Source: Roseomonas indoligenes
GTDB taxonomy: Bacteria; Pseudomonadota; Alphaproteobacteria; Acetobacterales; Acetobacteraceae
Direction of reading: 5' to 3'
NCBI RefSeq assembly: GCF_017813365.1
Contig: NZ_JAGIZA010000018.1
Coordinates: forward strand, 23,655-87,654
Length of the DNA: 64,000 nucleotides
Each line of letters begins with the position of its first letter. Position 1 is the first letter of the stretch. The position numbers and the translations under genes are program-made. This document shows, one piece after another, positions 1-8,765 of the stretch. Under the pieces are notes generated by a model. The model made no database searches, was not told the DNA's origin, and worked only from the letters and a program-made list of their open reading frames with translations.

Positions 1-69
1 TGGCGGCGGGCAGCGGTTGTAACGGCCGCGCCCGTTCCCCTCATTCAACGAGCACTCCTGGAGACCGCC

Positions 70-1698
70 ATGACCACCCGTCGCGCCGTCCTGGCGTCCC
101 TCCCGGCCTTCCTCGCCACCATGCAGCTGGCCCGGGAGGCGGCGGCCCAGGCCCCGGGCTCTCAGACCCAGGCAGCCGGGGGCGAGCCGCGCCGCGGCGG
201 CGTGCTGACCGCCCATATGAGCGGTGAGCAGCGCATCCTGAACCCGGCCCTGCGCGCCTCCACCGGCGTCTACGTCATCACCAGCAAGATCATCGAGGCG
301 CTGGTGGACCTGGACGCCTTCGGCAGGCCGGCCCCCGTCCTCGCCACGTCGTGGGAGAGCGCGCCGGACGGCCGCACCATCACCTTCAAGCTGCGGGAGG
401 GCGTGACCTGGCACGACGGCAAGCCCTTCACCTCCGCCGACGTGCAGTACAACGCGCTGGAGCTGTGGAAGAGGCACCTGAACTACGGCACCCAGCTGCA
501 GCAGTACCTGGACGCGGTGGACACGCCGGACCCGCACACGGCCGTGTTCCGCTACAGCCGCCCCATGCCGCTGCACCTGCTGCTGCGCGCCCTCTGCGAC
601 CTCGGCTACGTCGTGCCGCGCCACCTGTTCGAGGGCACGAACGTTCTGGAGAACCCGGCCAACACCGCCCCCGTCGGCACGGGGCCCTTCAAGTTCGTGG
701 GGTACGAGCGCGGGCAGTACGTGATCGCCGAGCGCAACCCGACCTACTGGCGCGGCCCGGCGCCGCTGGACCGGATCGTCTGGCGCTTCATCACGGACCG
801 CAGCGCCGCCACCGCCGCGATCGAGACGGGGCAGATCCAGCTCTCCGCCTATAACGGCATCGGCCTGGCGGACCTGGACCGGCTGGGCAAGGACCCGCGC
901 TTCACCGTCACCACCCGGGGCTCGGAGGCGAACGCCTTCAACAACACGCTGGAGTTCAACCACCGCCGGAAGGAACTGGCCGATCTGCGGGTGCGCCGCG
1001 CCATCGCCCACGCCATCGACGTGCCCTTCTTCCTCGAGAACTTCCTCTACGGCCAGGGCAAGCCGGCGGCCGGCCCCATCCCCTCCAGCTCCGCCGCTTT
1101 CTTCCCGGCGGATGCCAAGCCGCCCTATCCCTTCGACAAGCGCCGCGCGGAGGCGCTGCTGGACGAGGCGGGGTATCGCCGCGGTGCCGGCGGGGTGCGC
1201 TTCTCCCTCCGTCTTGTTCCCATCCAGAACGGCGAGGACGTGCCGCTGCTGGCCACCTTCATCCAGCAATCGCTGCAGGCCGTGGGCATCCGGGTAGAGA
1301 TCGTGAACTACGACGCCGCCGGCGCGCTGCGGGCGGTGTACACGGACTGGAACTTCGACATCGCGACGGGCTGGCACCAGTACCGGGGCGATCCGGCCGT
1401 CTCCACCACCGTCTGGTACCGCTCCGGCAGCCCCAAGGGCGCGCCCTGGACCAACCAGTGGGGCTGGCAGTCCGACAAGGTGGATGGGCTGACGGACCAG
1501 GCCGCCTCCGAGACCGATCCGGCAAAGCGCAAGGCCCTCTACGCGGAGTGGCTGCGCGCGGTGAACGAGGAGCTGCCGATCTGGATGGTCACGGAGCGCG
1601 AGTTCCAGACCGTGATCAGCAAGCGCGTGGGCAACGCGCTGAACACGCCGCGCTGGGGGTCGGCCGACTGGCACGACACCTGGCTGGCGCCCGGCTGA
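70..1698 (+). CDS. ABC transporter substrate-binding protein, peptide type
   Basis: Periplasmic receptor of the SBP_bac_5 (dipeptide/oligopeptide/nickel) family, 542 aa, the usual length. The N-terminus has a twin-arginine-like TTRR start followed by a hydrophobic stretch and an AAAQA cleavage region near residue 27, so export is expected. Family hallmarks are the early LNPAL segment, the LREGVTWHDGKPFTSADV motif around residues 108-125 and the VGTGPFKF motif near residue 201. It begins an operon with two permeases and a double ATPase immediately downstream. The ATG at 70 follows a TGGAGA ribosome-binding site. The substrate cannot be fixed from sequence; peptides are the family default, and the adjacent flavin monooxygenase hints at something less usual. 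Confidence 0.93.
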   Translation: MTTRRAVLASLPAFLATMQLAREAAAQAPGSQTQAAGGEPRRGGVLTAHMSGEQRILNPALRASTGVYVITSKIIEALVDLDAFGRPAPVLATSWESAPDGRTITFKLREGVTWHDGKPFTSADVQYNALELWKRHLNYGTQLQQYLDAVDTPDPHTAVFRYSRPMPLHLLLRALCDLGYVVPRHLFEGTNVLENPANTAPVGTGPFKFVGYERGQYVIAERNPTYWRGPAPLDRIVWRFITDRSAATAAIETGQIQLSAYNGIGLADLDRLGKDPRFTVTTRGSEANAFNNTLEFNHRRKELADLRVRRAIAHAIDVPFFLENFLYGQGKPAAGPIPSSSAAFFPADAKPPYPFDKRRAEALLDEAGYRRGAGGVRFSLRLVPIQNGEDVPLLATFIQQSLQAVGIRVEIVNYDAAGALRAVYTDWNFDIATGWHQYRGDPAVSTTVWYRSGSPKGAPWTNQWGWQSDKVDGLTDQAASETDPAKRKALYAEWLRAVNEELPIWMVTEREFQTVISKRVGNALNTPRWGSADWHDTWLAPG

Positions 1699-1714
1699 TC
1701 GACGGGGCCGAGCC

Positions 1715-2692
1715 GTGCGGCTTCTCGCCCTCGCGTCGCGCAGGCTGCTCGCCAGCCTGCCGACGCTTTTTCTCGTCCTCGTCGGCCTCTTCCTGCTCCT
1801 GCAACTCGCCCCGGGCGACACGGTGGATGCGCTGACCGCGCAGATCGGCGGCGGCGATCCGGCGATGATGGAGCAGCTGCGGCAGTTCTACGGGCTGGAC
1901 GTCTCCGTGCCCGTGCAGCTCGGCCGCTACCTCCTGCGGCTGGTGCAGCTCGATCTCGGCTTCTCCAGCATCTACGGCAAGCCGGTGGCGAGCGTGATCC
2001 TGGAACGCCTGCCGGTCACGCTGCTGCTGATGCTCTCCTCTCTGCTGCTCGCCATCGGGGCAGGCACGGCGCTCGGCATCCTCGCCGCCCGGCGGGTGCA
2101 TCGCTGGCCGGACACGCTGATCTCCACCCTCGGCCTCGTCTTCTACGCCACGCCCTCCTTCTGGTTCGGGCTGATGGGCATCGTGCTCTTCTCCATCACC
2201 CTGGGCTGGCTGCCCCCGGGCGGGTTCGAGGAGATCGGGGCCGGCTTCACCGGCCTCCGCCGCGTGGCGGACATCGCCACCCACCTGCTGCTGCCCACCG
2301 TCACCCTCGCGCTCATCTTCCTGGCGATCTACCTGCGGATCATGCGCGCCTCGATGCTGGAGGTGATGACGCAGGACTATATCCGCACCGCCCGCGCCAA
2401 GGGGCTAGGGGAGGCCGGGGTGCTGCTGCGCCACGCGCTCCGCAACGCCCTGCTGCCCATGGTCACCCTCATCGGGCTGCAGGCCGGCACGCTGCTCGGC
2501 GGCGCGGTGGTGGTGGAAAGCGTCTTCGCCCTGCCCGGCCTCGGGCGCCTGGCCTATGACGCGGTGACGCAGCGGGACCTGAACACGCTGCTCGGTATCG
2601 TCTTCGTCTCCGCCCTGCTCGTCATCGCCGTGAACCTCGTGGTGGACCTGCTCTACGCGCGGCTGGATCCGCGGATCGGGGGGCGGACATGA
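1715..2692 (+). CDS. ABC transporter permease, DppB type
   Basis: Inner-membrane permease of the binding-protein-dependent (BPD_transp_1) superfamily, DppB/OppB class, 325 aa. An N-terminal transmembrane helix (LLASLPTLFLVLVGLFLLL) is followed by a periplasmic segment and about five more helices. The EAA-type cytoplasmic loop that contacts the ATPase is visible at roughly residues 228-248 (YIRTARAKGLGEAGVLLRHA). The GTG start at 1715 lies 16 bases after the receptor gene, and the end overlaps the next permease by an ATGA junction, so the two are translationally coupled. Together they would form the heteromeric membrane channel for the receptor at 70. Confidence 0.92.
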   Translation: MRLLALASRRLLASLPTLFLVLVGLFLLLQLAPGDTVDALTAQIGGGDPAMMEQLRQFYGLDVSVPVQLGRYLLRLVQLDLGFSSIYGKPVASVILERLPVTLLLMLSSLLLAIGAGTALGILAARRVHRWPDTLISTLGLVFYATPSFWFGLMGIVLFSITLGWLPPGGFEEIGAGFTGLRRVADIATHLLLPTVTLALIFLAIYLRIMRASMLEVMTQDYIRTARAKGLGEAGVLLRHALRNALLPMVTLIGLQAGTLLGGAVVVESVFALPGLGRLAYDAVTQRDLNTLLGIVFVSALLVIAVNLVVDLLYARLDPRIGGRT

Positions 2693-3522
2693 GCGCGCTC
2701 GGCCGCTTCCTCCGCAATCCCGCGGGGCTCATCGGGCTGGTGCTGCTGCTGCTCGTCCTCGCCGCCGCCGTCTCCGCCTCCTTCTTCTACCCGGACGATC
2801 CGCTGCGCCTGGCCGGGCGGCCGCTGCAATGGCCCTTCGCCAACCCGCGCTTCCCCCTGGGCACGGACAACACGGGCCGGGACATCGCCGCGCAGCTCCT
2901 GCACGGGGCGCGCATCTCCCTCCTTATCGGCGTGGTCGCCACGCTTCTCTCGCTGAGTATCGGCGTCGCCGTCGGCGCCATCGCCGGCTACTACGGCGGC
3001 TGGGTGGACGATGCGCTGATGCGCGTGGCCGAGATGTTCCAGATCCTGCCGAACTTTCTCCTCCTGCTCGTGCTCGTCGCCGTCTTCGGCTCGGAGATCG
3101 GCACGGTCACGGTTGCCATCGGCATCGTCTCCTGGCCCGCCACGGCGCGCCTGACCCGCGCCGAGTTCCTCACCCTGCGCCAGCGCGAGTTCGTGGAGGC
3201 CTGCCGGACGCTCGGCATGCGCGACGCCCGGATCATCCTCGGGGAGATCCTGCCCAACGCCCTGCCGCCCGTCATCGTCTATGCCGGGGTGGTGATGGCC
3301 ACCGCCATCCTGCTGGAGAGCGCGCTGGCCTTCCTCAACCTCTCCGATCCCAACGTGGCCTCCTGGGGCAACCTCATCGGCGCCGGACGGGCCGTGCTGC
3401 GGGTGCAGTGGTACGTCTCCGCCATCCCGGGCCTGGCGATCCTCCTCACCGTCCTGGCCGTCTCCCTCGTGGGGCAGGGCCTGAACGACGCGCTGAACCC
3501 CCGCCTGAAAGGAACGCCGTGA
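2689..3522 (+). CDS. ABC transporter permease, DppC type
   Basis: Second permease of the peptide-type importer, 277 aa, DppC/OppC class. It has an N-terminal OppC-type transmembrane helix, the characteristic FPLGTDNTGRDI segment after the first periplasmic loop, and an EAA loop around residues 165-185 (REFVEACRTLGMRDARIILG). Its start overlaps the stop of the DppB-like gene (ATGA), and its stop overlaps the GTG start of the ATPase gene, so the four transporter genes form one tightly coupled operon. The length is slightly short of the typical 290-300 aa but all core helices appear present. Confidence 0.92.
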   Translation: MSALGRFLRNPAGLIGLVLLLLVLAAAVSASFFYPDDPLRLAGRPLQWPFANPRFPLGTDNTGRDIAAQLLHGARISLLIGVVATLLSLSIGVAVGAIAGYYGGWVDDALMRVAEMFQILPNFLLLLVLVAVFGSEIGTVTVAIGIVSWPATARLTRAEFLTLRQREFVEACRTLGMRDARIILGEILPNALPPVIVYAGVVMATAILLESALAFLNLSDPNVASWGNLIGAGRAVLRVQWYVSAIPGLAILLTVLAVSLVGQGLNDALNPRLKGTP

Positions 3523-5147
3523 CCTCCCTGCTGGAGATCCGCGACCTCGACGTCCGGCTGCCGCCGGGCGGGGACCGCGCCTTCGCGCTGGAAGGCGTTT
3601 CCCTCGCCCTCGCGCGCGGCGAGATCCTCTGCGTGGTGGGGGAGAGCGGGTCGGGCAAGTCCATTCTGGCGGGCACGATCATGCGGCTGCTTCCGCCAGG
3701 CATCGGCGTCGCCGGCGGCAGCCTGCGGCTGACCGGCGAGGATCTGCTGGCGATGCCCGAGGCCGGGATGCGCCGCATCCGCGGCGCGCGCATCGCCATG
3801 ATCTTCCAGGAGCCGATGACGGCGCTGAACCCGCTGCGCAGCATCGGCGACCAGATCGGCGAGATGTTCCGCATCCACACCGGGCTTTCCGGCGCCGAGA
3901 TCGAGGCCCGCGCCCTGGCCTTGCTGGAGGAGGTGCGGCTGCCCGACCCGCCCGCGGCGCTGAAGGCCTTCCCGCACGAGCTCTCCGGCGGCCAGCGCCA
4001 GCGCGCCATGATCGCCATGGCCCTGGCGCTGGAGCCCGAGGTCATCATCGCCGACGAGCCCACCACGGCGCTGGACGTGACCACCCAGGCCCAGATCCTG
4101 GCCCTGGTCCGCGACCTGCAGCGGCGCCGCGGTACCGCCGTGCTGTTCATCACCCATGATTTCGGCGTGGTGGCGGAGATCGCGGACCGCGTGGCCGTGA
4201 TGCAGCACGGCAGGGTGGTGGAGAGCGGCGAGGCGGAAGCCGTGCTGAACCGCCCGGAGCACCCCTATACCCGCGCGCTGATCGCCGCCGTGCCGCCGCT
4301 GCACGCCGCGCTCCGCGCGCCGATGCCGGCCGATACCCCGCCCGCCCTGCGGATCGAGGACCTGTCCAAGACCTATCGCCGCAGCGGCTGGTTCGGGCGG
4401 AAGGGCCGGGAGACGCGGGCCGTCGCCGACGTCACCCTCACCCTGCCGCGCGGCGGAACCCTGGGCATCGTGGGGGAGAGCGGATCCGGCAAGTCCACCC
4501 TGGCCCGCTGCGTCATGCGCCTGCTGCAGCCGGAGGCGGGCCATGTCCGCCTGGGCGAGACGGACCTGCTCGCGCTGCGCCCGGCGGAGTGGCGGCGGGA
4601 GACGCGGCGTATCCAGATGGTCTTCCAGGACCCCTATGCCTCGCTCAACCCGCGCCGCCGGGTGGGCGACCTCGTGGCGCAGGGGCCGGTGCTGCACGGC
4701 GTGCCGCGGGCCGAGGCGATGGAGCGGGCGCGCGAGCTCTTCGAGCTGGTGGGCCTGCGCGCGGACGCGCTGGAGCGCTTCCCGCACGAGTTCTCCGGCG
4801 GGCAGCGGCAGCGCATCGGCCTGGCGCGGGCCCTGGCCCTTCGCCCGGAGGTGCTGGTGGCGGACGAGGCGGTCTCGGCGCTGGACGTCTCGGTGCAGGC
4901 GCAGGTGCTGCGCCTCCTGGCGGAGCTTCAGCAGCGCCTCGGGCTGTCGCTCCTCTTCATCACCCACGACCTGCGCGTGGCGGCGCAGATCTGCGACCGG
5001 ATCGCGGTGATGCAGGGCGGGCATGTGGTGGAGGAGGGGACGGCGCAGCAGGTCTTCGGCGCGCCGCGCGAGGATTACACCCGCGCCCTTCTCGCCTCCG
5101 TGCCCGGCCGGGCCTGGACCCCGCCGGAGACGGCCGAGGTCGCCTGA
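3519..5147 (+). CDS. ABC transporter ATP-binding protein, fused DppD-DppF type
   Basis: Energy-coupling ATPase with two complete nucleotide-binding domains in one 542-aa chain. Walker A motifs GESGSGKS lie near residues 41 and 319, each followed by an LSGGQ-type signature (ELSGGQRQR and EFSGGQRQR) and a Walker B aspartate-glutamate. Each half ends with the oligopeptide-ABC C-terminal extension (HPYTRALIAAVP; DYTRALLASVP). The open frame continues far upstream, but the true start is the GTG at 3519, which overlaps the stop of the DppC-like gene; upstream residues are a shadow of that gene. Fusions of DppD and DppF are common in alphaproteobacteria. Confidence 0.93.
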   Translation: MTSLLEIRDLDVRLPPGGDRAFALEGVSLALARGEILCVVGESGSGKSILAGTIMRLLPPGIGVAGGSLRLTGEDLLAMPEAGMRRIRGARIAMIFQEPMTALNPLRSIGDQIGEMFRIHTGLSGAEIEARALALLEEVRLPDPPAALKAFPHELSGGQRQRAMIAMALALEPEVIIADEPTTALDVTTQAQILALVRDLQRRRGTAVLFITHDFGVVAEIADRVAVMQHGRVVESGEAEAVLNRPEHPYTRALIAAVPPLHAALRAPMPADTPPALRIEDLSKTYRRSGWFGRKGRETRAVADVTLTLPRGGTLGIVGESGSGKSTLARCVMRLLQPEAGHVRLGETDLLALRPAEWRRETRRIQMVFQDPYASLNPRRRVGDLVAQGPVLHGVPRAEAMERARELFELVGLRADALERFPHEFSGGQRQRIGLARALALRPEVLVADEAVSALDVSVQAQVLRLLAELQQRLGLSLLFITHDLRVAAQICDRIAVMQGGHVVEEGTAQQVFGAPREDYTRALLASVPGRAWTPPETAEVA

Positions 5148-5226
5148 CCGGCCCCGCACTGGCCTTTCGCGTCGGCTCAGGCTTTACCGGAGAGGACGTT
5201 CGGTGGCGCCGACCAAGGAGAAGCCC

Positions 5227-6246
5227 ATGCAGCCCGCCCGCAAGCGCCTCGGCTTCTTCACCCGGCTTCTGGACGATGTGGGGCCGGGCGAGCGGTTCCG
5301 CCTGGCGATGGAGCAGATCCGCCACGCCGAGCGGCACGGCTTCGACTCCGCCTGGGTGGCGCAGCACCATTTCGACCCGACGGAAGGTGGCCTGCCATCC
5401 CCCTTCGTCTTCCTCGCCGCCGTGGCGGCCCGCACATCGGCCATCCGCCTCGGCACGGGCGTCGTGACGCTGGCGCTGGAGGACCCGCTGCGCGTGGCGG
5501 AGGACGCGGCGGTGCTCGACCTGCTCTCGGGCGGGCGGCTGGAAATGGGCCTGGGAACGGGTGGCTCCGCGACTGCCTATGCCGCCTTTGGCGAGCGCAG
5601 CGAGGAGCGCGCCGCGATCTTCACCGCCAAGCTCGACCGGCTCCTCCGCGCCTGGAAGGGGGCGCCCCTGGACGGGGGCGCACGGTTGAGCCCGCAGGCG
5701 CCGCAGCTGCGGGACCGTCTGTGGCAGGCCAGCTTCTCCGTGGCCGGCGCGGCGCGGGCGGGGCGCGCGGGCGATGGGCTGATGCTCTCCCGTACCCAGC
5801 CCAGGCCGGCCGATGCGCCCGGCCTGCCCCTGGCCGGAATCCAGCTCCCGATGATCGAGGCCTATCGCGCCGCGCTGCCGCCCGGGCGCGCGCCGCGCAT
5901 CCTGGCCTCGCGCAGCCTTTTCGTCGCGGACGACCGGGCGGAGGCGCTGCGCCTCGCGGAGATCGGCCTGCGCCGCGCCGCCGACCGGGCGCGCGCCCTG
6001 AACCTTCCCTTTCCCGAGGGACCGCTGGAATCGGTCGTCGCGGCCTCCGACCTGCATCTGGGCCGGCCGGAGGAGGTGATCGAATCCCTTCGCACCGATG
6101 CCGCGCTGATGCAGGCGACCGACATCGCCTTCCAGGTCCATTCCGCCGATCCGCCGCACCCCTACATCCTGCGCTCCATCGAGCTGATCGCGGAGAAGGT
6201 CGCGCCGGCGCTCGGCTGGGAACCCGCCGTCGTCGTTCCCGCCTGA
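5227..6246 (+). CDS. Luciferase-like FMN-dependent monooxygenase
   Basis: Cytoplasmic LLM-class flavin monooxygenase with a TIM-barrel fold, 339 aa. Typical features are the N-terminal GFFTRLLDD strand, AERHGFDSAWVAQHHF around residues 32-47, the RLGTGVVTLALEDPLRVAEDAAVLD segment and the SGGRLEMGLGTGG phosphate-binding loop. The ATG at 5227 has an AAGGAG site 6 bases upstream and is preferred over longer in-frame starts that overlap the ATPase gene. It lies 79 bases after the ABC operon on the same strand. Peptide-type ABC importers are repeatedly linked with one LLM subfamily (the KPN_01858-type group), and this protein looks like that group. The substrate is unknown. Confidence 0.9.
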   Translation: MQPARKRLGFFTRLLDDVGPGERFRLAMEQIRHAERHGFDSAWVAQHHFDPTEGGLPSPFVFLAAVAARTSAIRLGTGVVTLALEDPLRVAEDAAVLDLLSGGRLEMGLGTGGSATAYAAFGERSEERAAIFTAKLDRLLRAWKGAPLDGGARLSPQAPQLRDRLWQASFSVAGAARAGRAGDGLMLSRTQPRPADAPGLPLAGIQLPMIEAYRAALPPGRAPRILASRSLFVADDRAEALRLAEIGLRRAADRARALNLPFPEGPLESVVAASDLHLGRPEEVIESLRTDAALMQATDIAFQVHSADPPHPYILRSIELIAEKVAPALGWEPAVVVPA

Positions 6247-6273
6247 ACCCGGCCCCGTCCTCCCGGGCGCGCC

Positions 6274-8349
6274 TCACTTCCCGTCCGGCCGCACCTCCAG
6301 GCTGCACAGCCCCGCGGCGAGCCTGGCACGATGGAAGGCGATGACGGGATCATCGGGCATCATTGCGGCCAGCGTTTCCAGGCGGCGGGCGGCAAGCCCC
6401 GCATCGCCGGCGCGGATCGCCCCCATCGCGCTCTCGTGCAGGGCGGCCGCCTCGGCACTGCCGGCATGCGGGACCAGCACGCCGATGCGCCCGGTGCGCC
6501 CGGCGAGGAGGACCTCCCCGACCAGCCGGTGGAGCCGCCCCGGCGTCCGCCCGGCCGTCTCGGCGGAGACGAGCAGGCGGGTCCCCGTGAAGCGGCTCAG
6601 GGACTCCAGCCGCGCCGCGATGTTCAGCGTATCCCCCAGCGCCCCGTATTTGAGCCGCGACCGCGTCCCGAGATTGCCCACGAGCGCGAGGCCGGAATGC
6701 ACGCCGATGCGCGTGTGGCCGAAGGGGATCCCTTCAGCCGCCAGCGATGCGGCGAAGCCCTGCGCGAAGCTGTCGGCCGCGAGCGCGGCCGCCACGGCGC
6801 GCTCCGCGTGATCGGGCTGCACCAGCGGCGCGCCGAACAGCGCGACCATGCCGTCCCCGATGAAGTCGTTCACCAGCCCGCCATGGCGCATCACCGCCGC
6901 CGCCATTCCCTCGAAATAGGCGTTGAGCAACTCCGCCAGCCGCTCCGGCGGCAGCGCCTCCGCCAGGGTCGTGAAGCCCGCGATATCCGTGAAGATCGCG
7001 GTGATCTCGCGGTGCTCTCCTCCCAGGCGCGGCGGGATCTCGGCCGCGAGCACGGCGCCGACGAGGCGCGGGTCCATGTAGTGCTCGAAGCTCCGGTGGA
7101 GCTGAAGGCGCTGCCGGTGGCCGAGGCCGAGCAGCAGCCAGGCCGAGAGGCCGGTGGAGAGCGCCAGGCCGAGTGCCGCGGGGATGGCGGGCAGCAGCAG
7201 GCCGAGGCCGAAGGCCAGCAGCGCCCCACCGAGCAGCGCCGCGAGCGAGAGTGCGGCCAGCCCGCCCGCCACCGTGGCCCAGCCGAGCGGCGGAGCGGCG
7301 AGCGGGATCGCCGCGCCGAGCATCGCCGCCGCCCAGACCAGCGCGTACTCCGCCGGGCGCGGGGGCGGCGCGGGCGGTCCGGCCTCCCCGCGCGCCACGC
7401 GCAGCATCCCGGCCGCGAGATGTGCATGCACCGCGGCGCCCGGCATCGGCGCCGTCCGGACCAGGCCCGTGCCCAGCGGCGTGGTGAAGCTGTCCCGCAC
7501 GGAAAGGCTGTCCATGCCGACCACCACGCCGCGGCCGGCCAGCGCGGCGGCCCCGCCATCGATCACCTCGGCGATCGAGAGCCGCCGGAAGGTGCCGCGA
7601 TAGTCCAGCAGGGTCTGGTAGCCCGCGGCATCGAGTTGCGCGTAGGGGCCGAAGGGTTCCTCCAGCAGGCGGAGCCGCCCCTCGCCGAAGGTGAGGTCCT
7701 CGCCGGCGGGGCGGAGACGCGCGCCGGCGATCCGCGCGGCCAGCGCGGCGCCGAGGGAGGGCACCACGCGCCCGCTCTCCGGCTCGGTGGCGGCCAGGAG
7801 GGCGCGCCGCACCACCTCGCCGGGATCGGCCACCACATCGGCGAAGGCGGCGCGCGCCGTGCCGCGCAGGGCCGGGGGCGGGGAGATGCCGGGGCGCCCC
7901 TCCTCGCCCAGGCGGAAAGCCCAGAGGATCCGCGGTTCCGCCGCCAGCACGGCCGCCAGGGCCTCGCTGCCCTCGCCTACAGGGCGATCGCGGTAGAGGT
8001 CCACTGCCACCGCGGCCGCCCCCGCCTCGGACAGGCGGGACAGCAGCCGGGCCAGCACGCCGTCCGGCAGGGGCCAGCCGAAGCGGGTGATGTCGTTCTC
8101 ATCGGCCAGGACGAGGCCGATCTCGGCGGACTCCGCGCTGCCCGCCCGCTGCCGCATCGCCGCGTCGTACCAGGCGAGCTCGACCGGCTGGAGCAGCCCC
8201 GCGCCCCGTGCCAGCAGCACCAGCACGGCGACCGCCTGGGCCGAGAGAAGGGCGCGGACCGCCCGGCGACGGAGAAGGCGGCCGGGACCTCGCAGCGCCC
8301 CGGCCTCAGCGCGCGGCAAGGTCCATCCCGCTCCGCCGCCCGCCCCCAC
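6274..8349 (-). CDS. CHASE2-domain class III adenylate/guanylate cyclase
   Basis: Membrane-bound signalling cyclase, 691 aa. After an N-terminal transmembrane helix, an extracytoplasmic CHASE2 sensor domain spans about residues 60-310 (ELAWYDAAMRQR, GVVVGMDS). A hydrophobic block of three helices follows at about 335-410, then a class III cyclase catalytic domain from about 450. Metal-binding aspartates sit in FTDIAGFTTL and FIGDGMVALFG, and the GALGDTLNIAARLE motif matches adenylate-type cyclases. The start is uncertain: GTG at 8349, or a TTG 11 codons inside. It lies downstream of a SulP transporter carrying a cyclic-nucleotide-binding domain, which suggests its cAMP product acts locally. 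It is convergent with the monooxygenase gene (27-bp gap). Confidence 0.9.
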   Translation of the reverse strand: MGAGGGAGWTLPRAEAGALRGPGRLLRRRAVRALLSAQAVAVLVLLARGAGLLQPVELAWYDAAMRQRAGSAESAEIGLVLADENDITRFGWPLPDGVLARLLSRLSEAGAAAVAVDLYRDRPVGEGSEALAAVLAAEPRILWAFRLGEEGRPGISPPPALRGTARAAFADVVADPGEVVRRALLAATEPESGRVVPSLGAALAARIAGARLRPAGEDLTFGEGRLRLLEEPFGPYAQLDAAGYQTLLDYRGTFRRLSIAEVIDGGAAALAGRGVVVGMDSLSVRDSFTTPLGTGLVRTAPMPGAAVHAHLAAGMLRVARGEAGPPAPPPRPAEYALVWAAAMLGAAIPLAAPPLGWATVAGGLAALSLAALLGGALLAFGLGLLLPAIPAALGLALSTGLSAWLLLGLGHRQRLQLHRSFEHYMDPRLVGAVLAAEIPPRLGGEHREITAIFTDIAGFTTLAEALPPERLAELLNAYFEGMAAAVMRHGGLVNDFIGDGMVALFGAPLVQPDHAERAVAAALAADSFAQGFAASLAAEGIPFGHTRIGVHSGLALVGNLGTRSRLKYGALGDTLNIAARLESLSRFTGTRLLVSAETAGRTPGRLHRLVGEVLLAGRTGRIGVLVPHAGSAEAAALHESAMGAIRAGDAGLAARRLETLAAMMPDDPVIAFHRARLAAGLCSLEVRPDGK

Positions 8350-8419
8350 CGCGCCTGTCAGGCGGCCGATGGGCCGCGCCGGCCGCGGTAACGGGAGGTC
8401 GCGGCCCGCGCATCCGGGA

Positions 8420-8692
8420 TCAGCGTCGCTGCTGGTCGTCCAGGGGGGCCTGCTGAACGGGGCGGGCCATGCCGCGCGTGGCCGCCGCCGAGCGCCCCGA
8501 GGGCGCGCCGCGGGAACGCAGGAGTTCCAGGACCGCGTCGTCCGTCGGCGCGGCCTGGCCCGTGCTGGCCACCGGCTTGCGAAGGGGCGGCGTCTCGGCG
8601 CGGGCCGGCATCATCCCCGCCGCGAGCATCAGAACGGCCGCCAGACCCGGCCGGACCAGTCCATGGCCGGCCACACCCCAATGACGTCCCAT
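8420..8692 (-). CDS. Small exported hypothetical protein
   Basis: I do not recognise this 90-aa protein. It has a clear signal-peptide pattern: a short basic start, a hydrophobic core (GLAAVLMLAAGMMP) and an ARAE cleavage region near residue 32. The rest is low in complexity, rich in Ala, Pro and Arg, ending in QQRR. It lies between the SulP transporter and the cyclase on the same strand, with 73 and 70 bases on either side, so it is probably co-transcribed. It could be a periplasmic partner of the CHASE2 sensor, but only its position supports that. The coding call rests on the signal peptide and spacing. Confidence 0.55.
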   Translation of the reverse strand: MGRHWGVAGHGLVRPGLAAVLMLAAGMMPARAETPPLRKPVASTGQAAPTDDAVLELLRSRGAPSGRSAAATRGMARPVQQAPLDDQQRR

Positions 8693-8765
8693 GGATCAGC
8701 CCTCCTGCCGGAATGGACTATCATGGCGCTGACCGTTCCCCGATCACAACCATGTGGCCGCGGGA

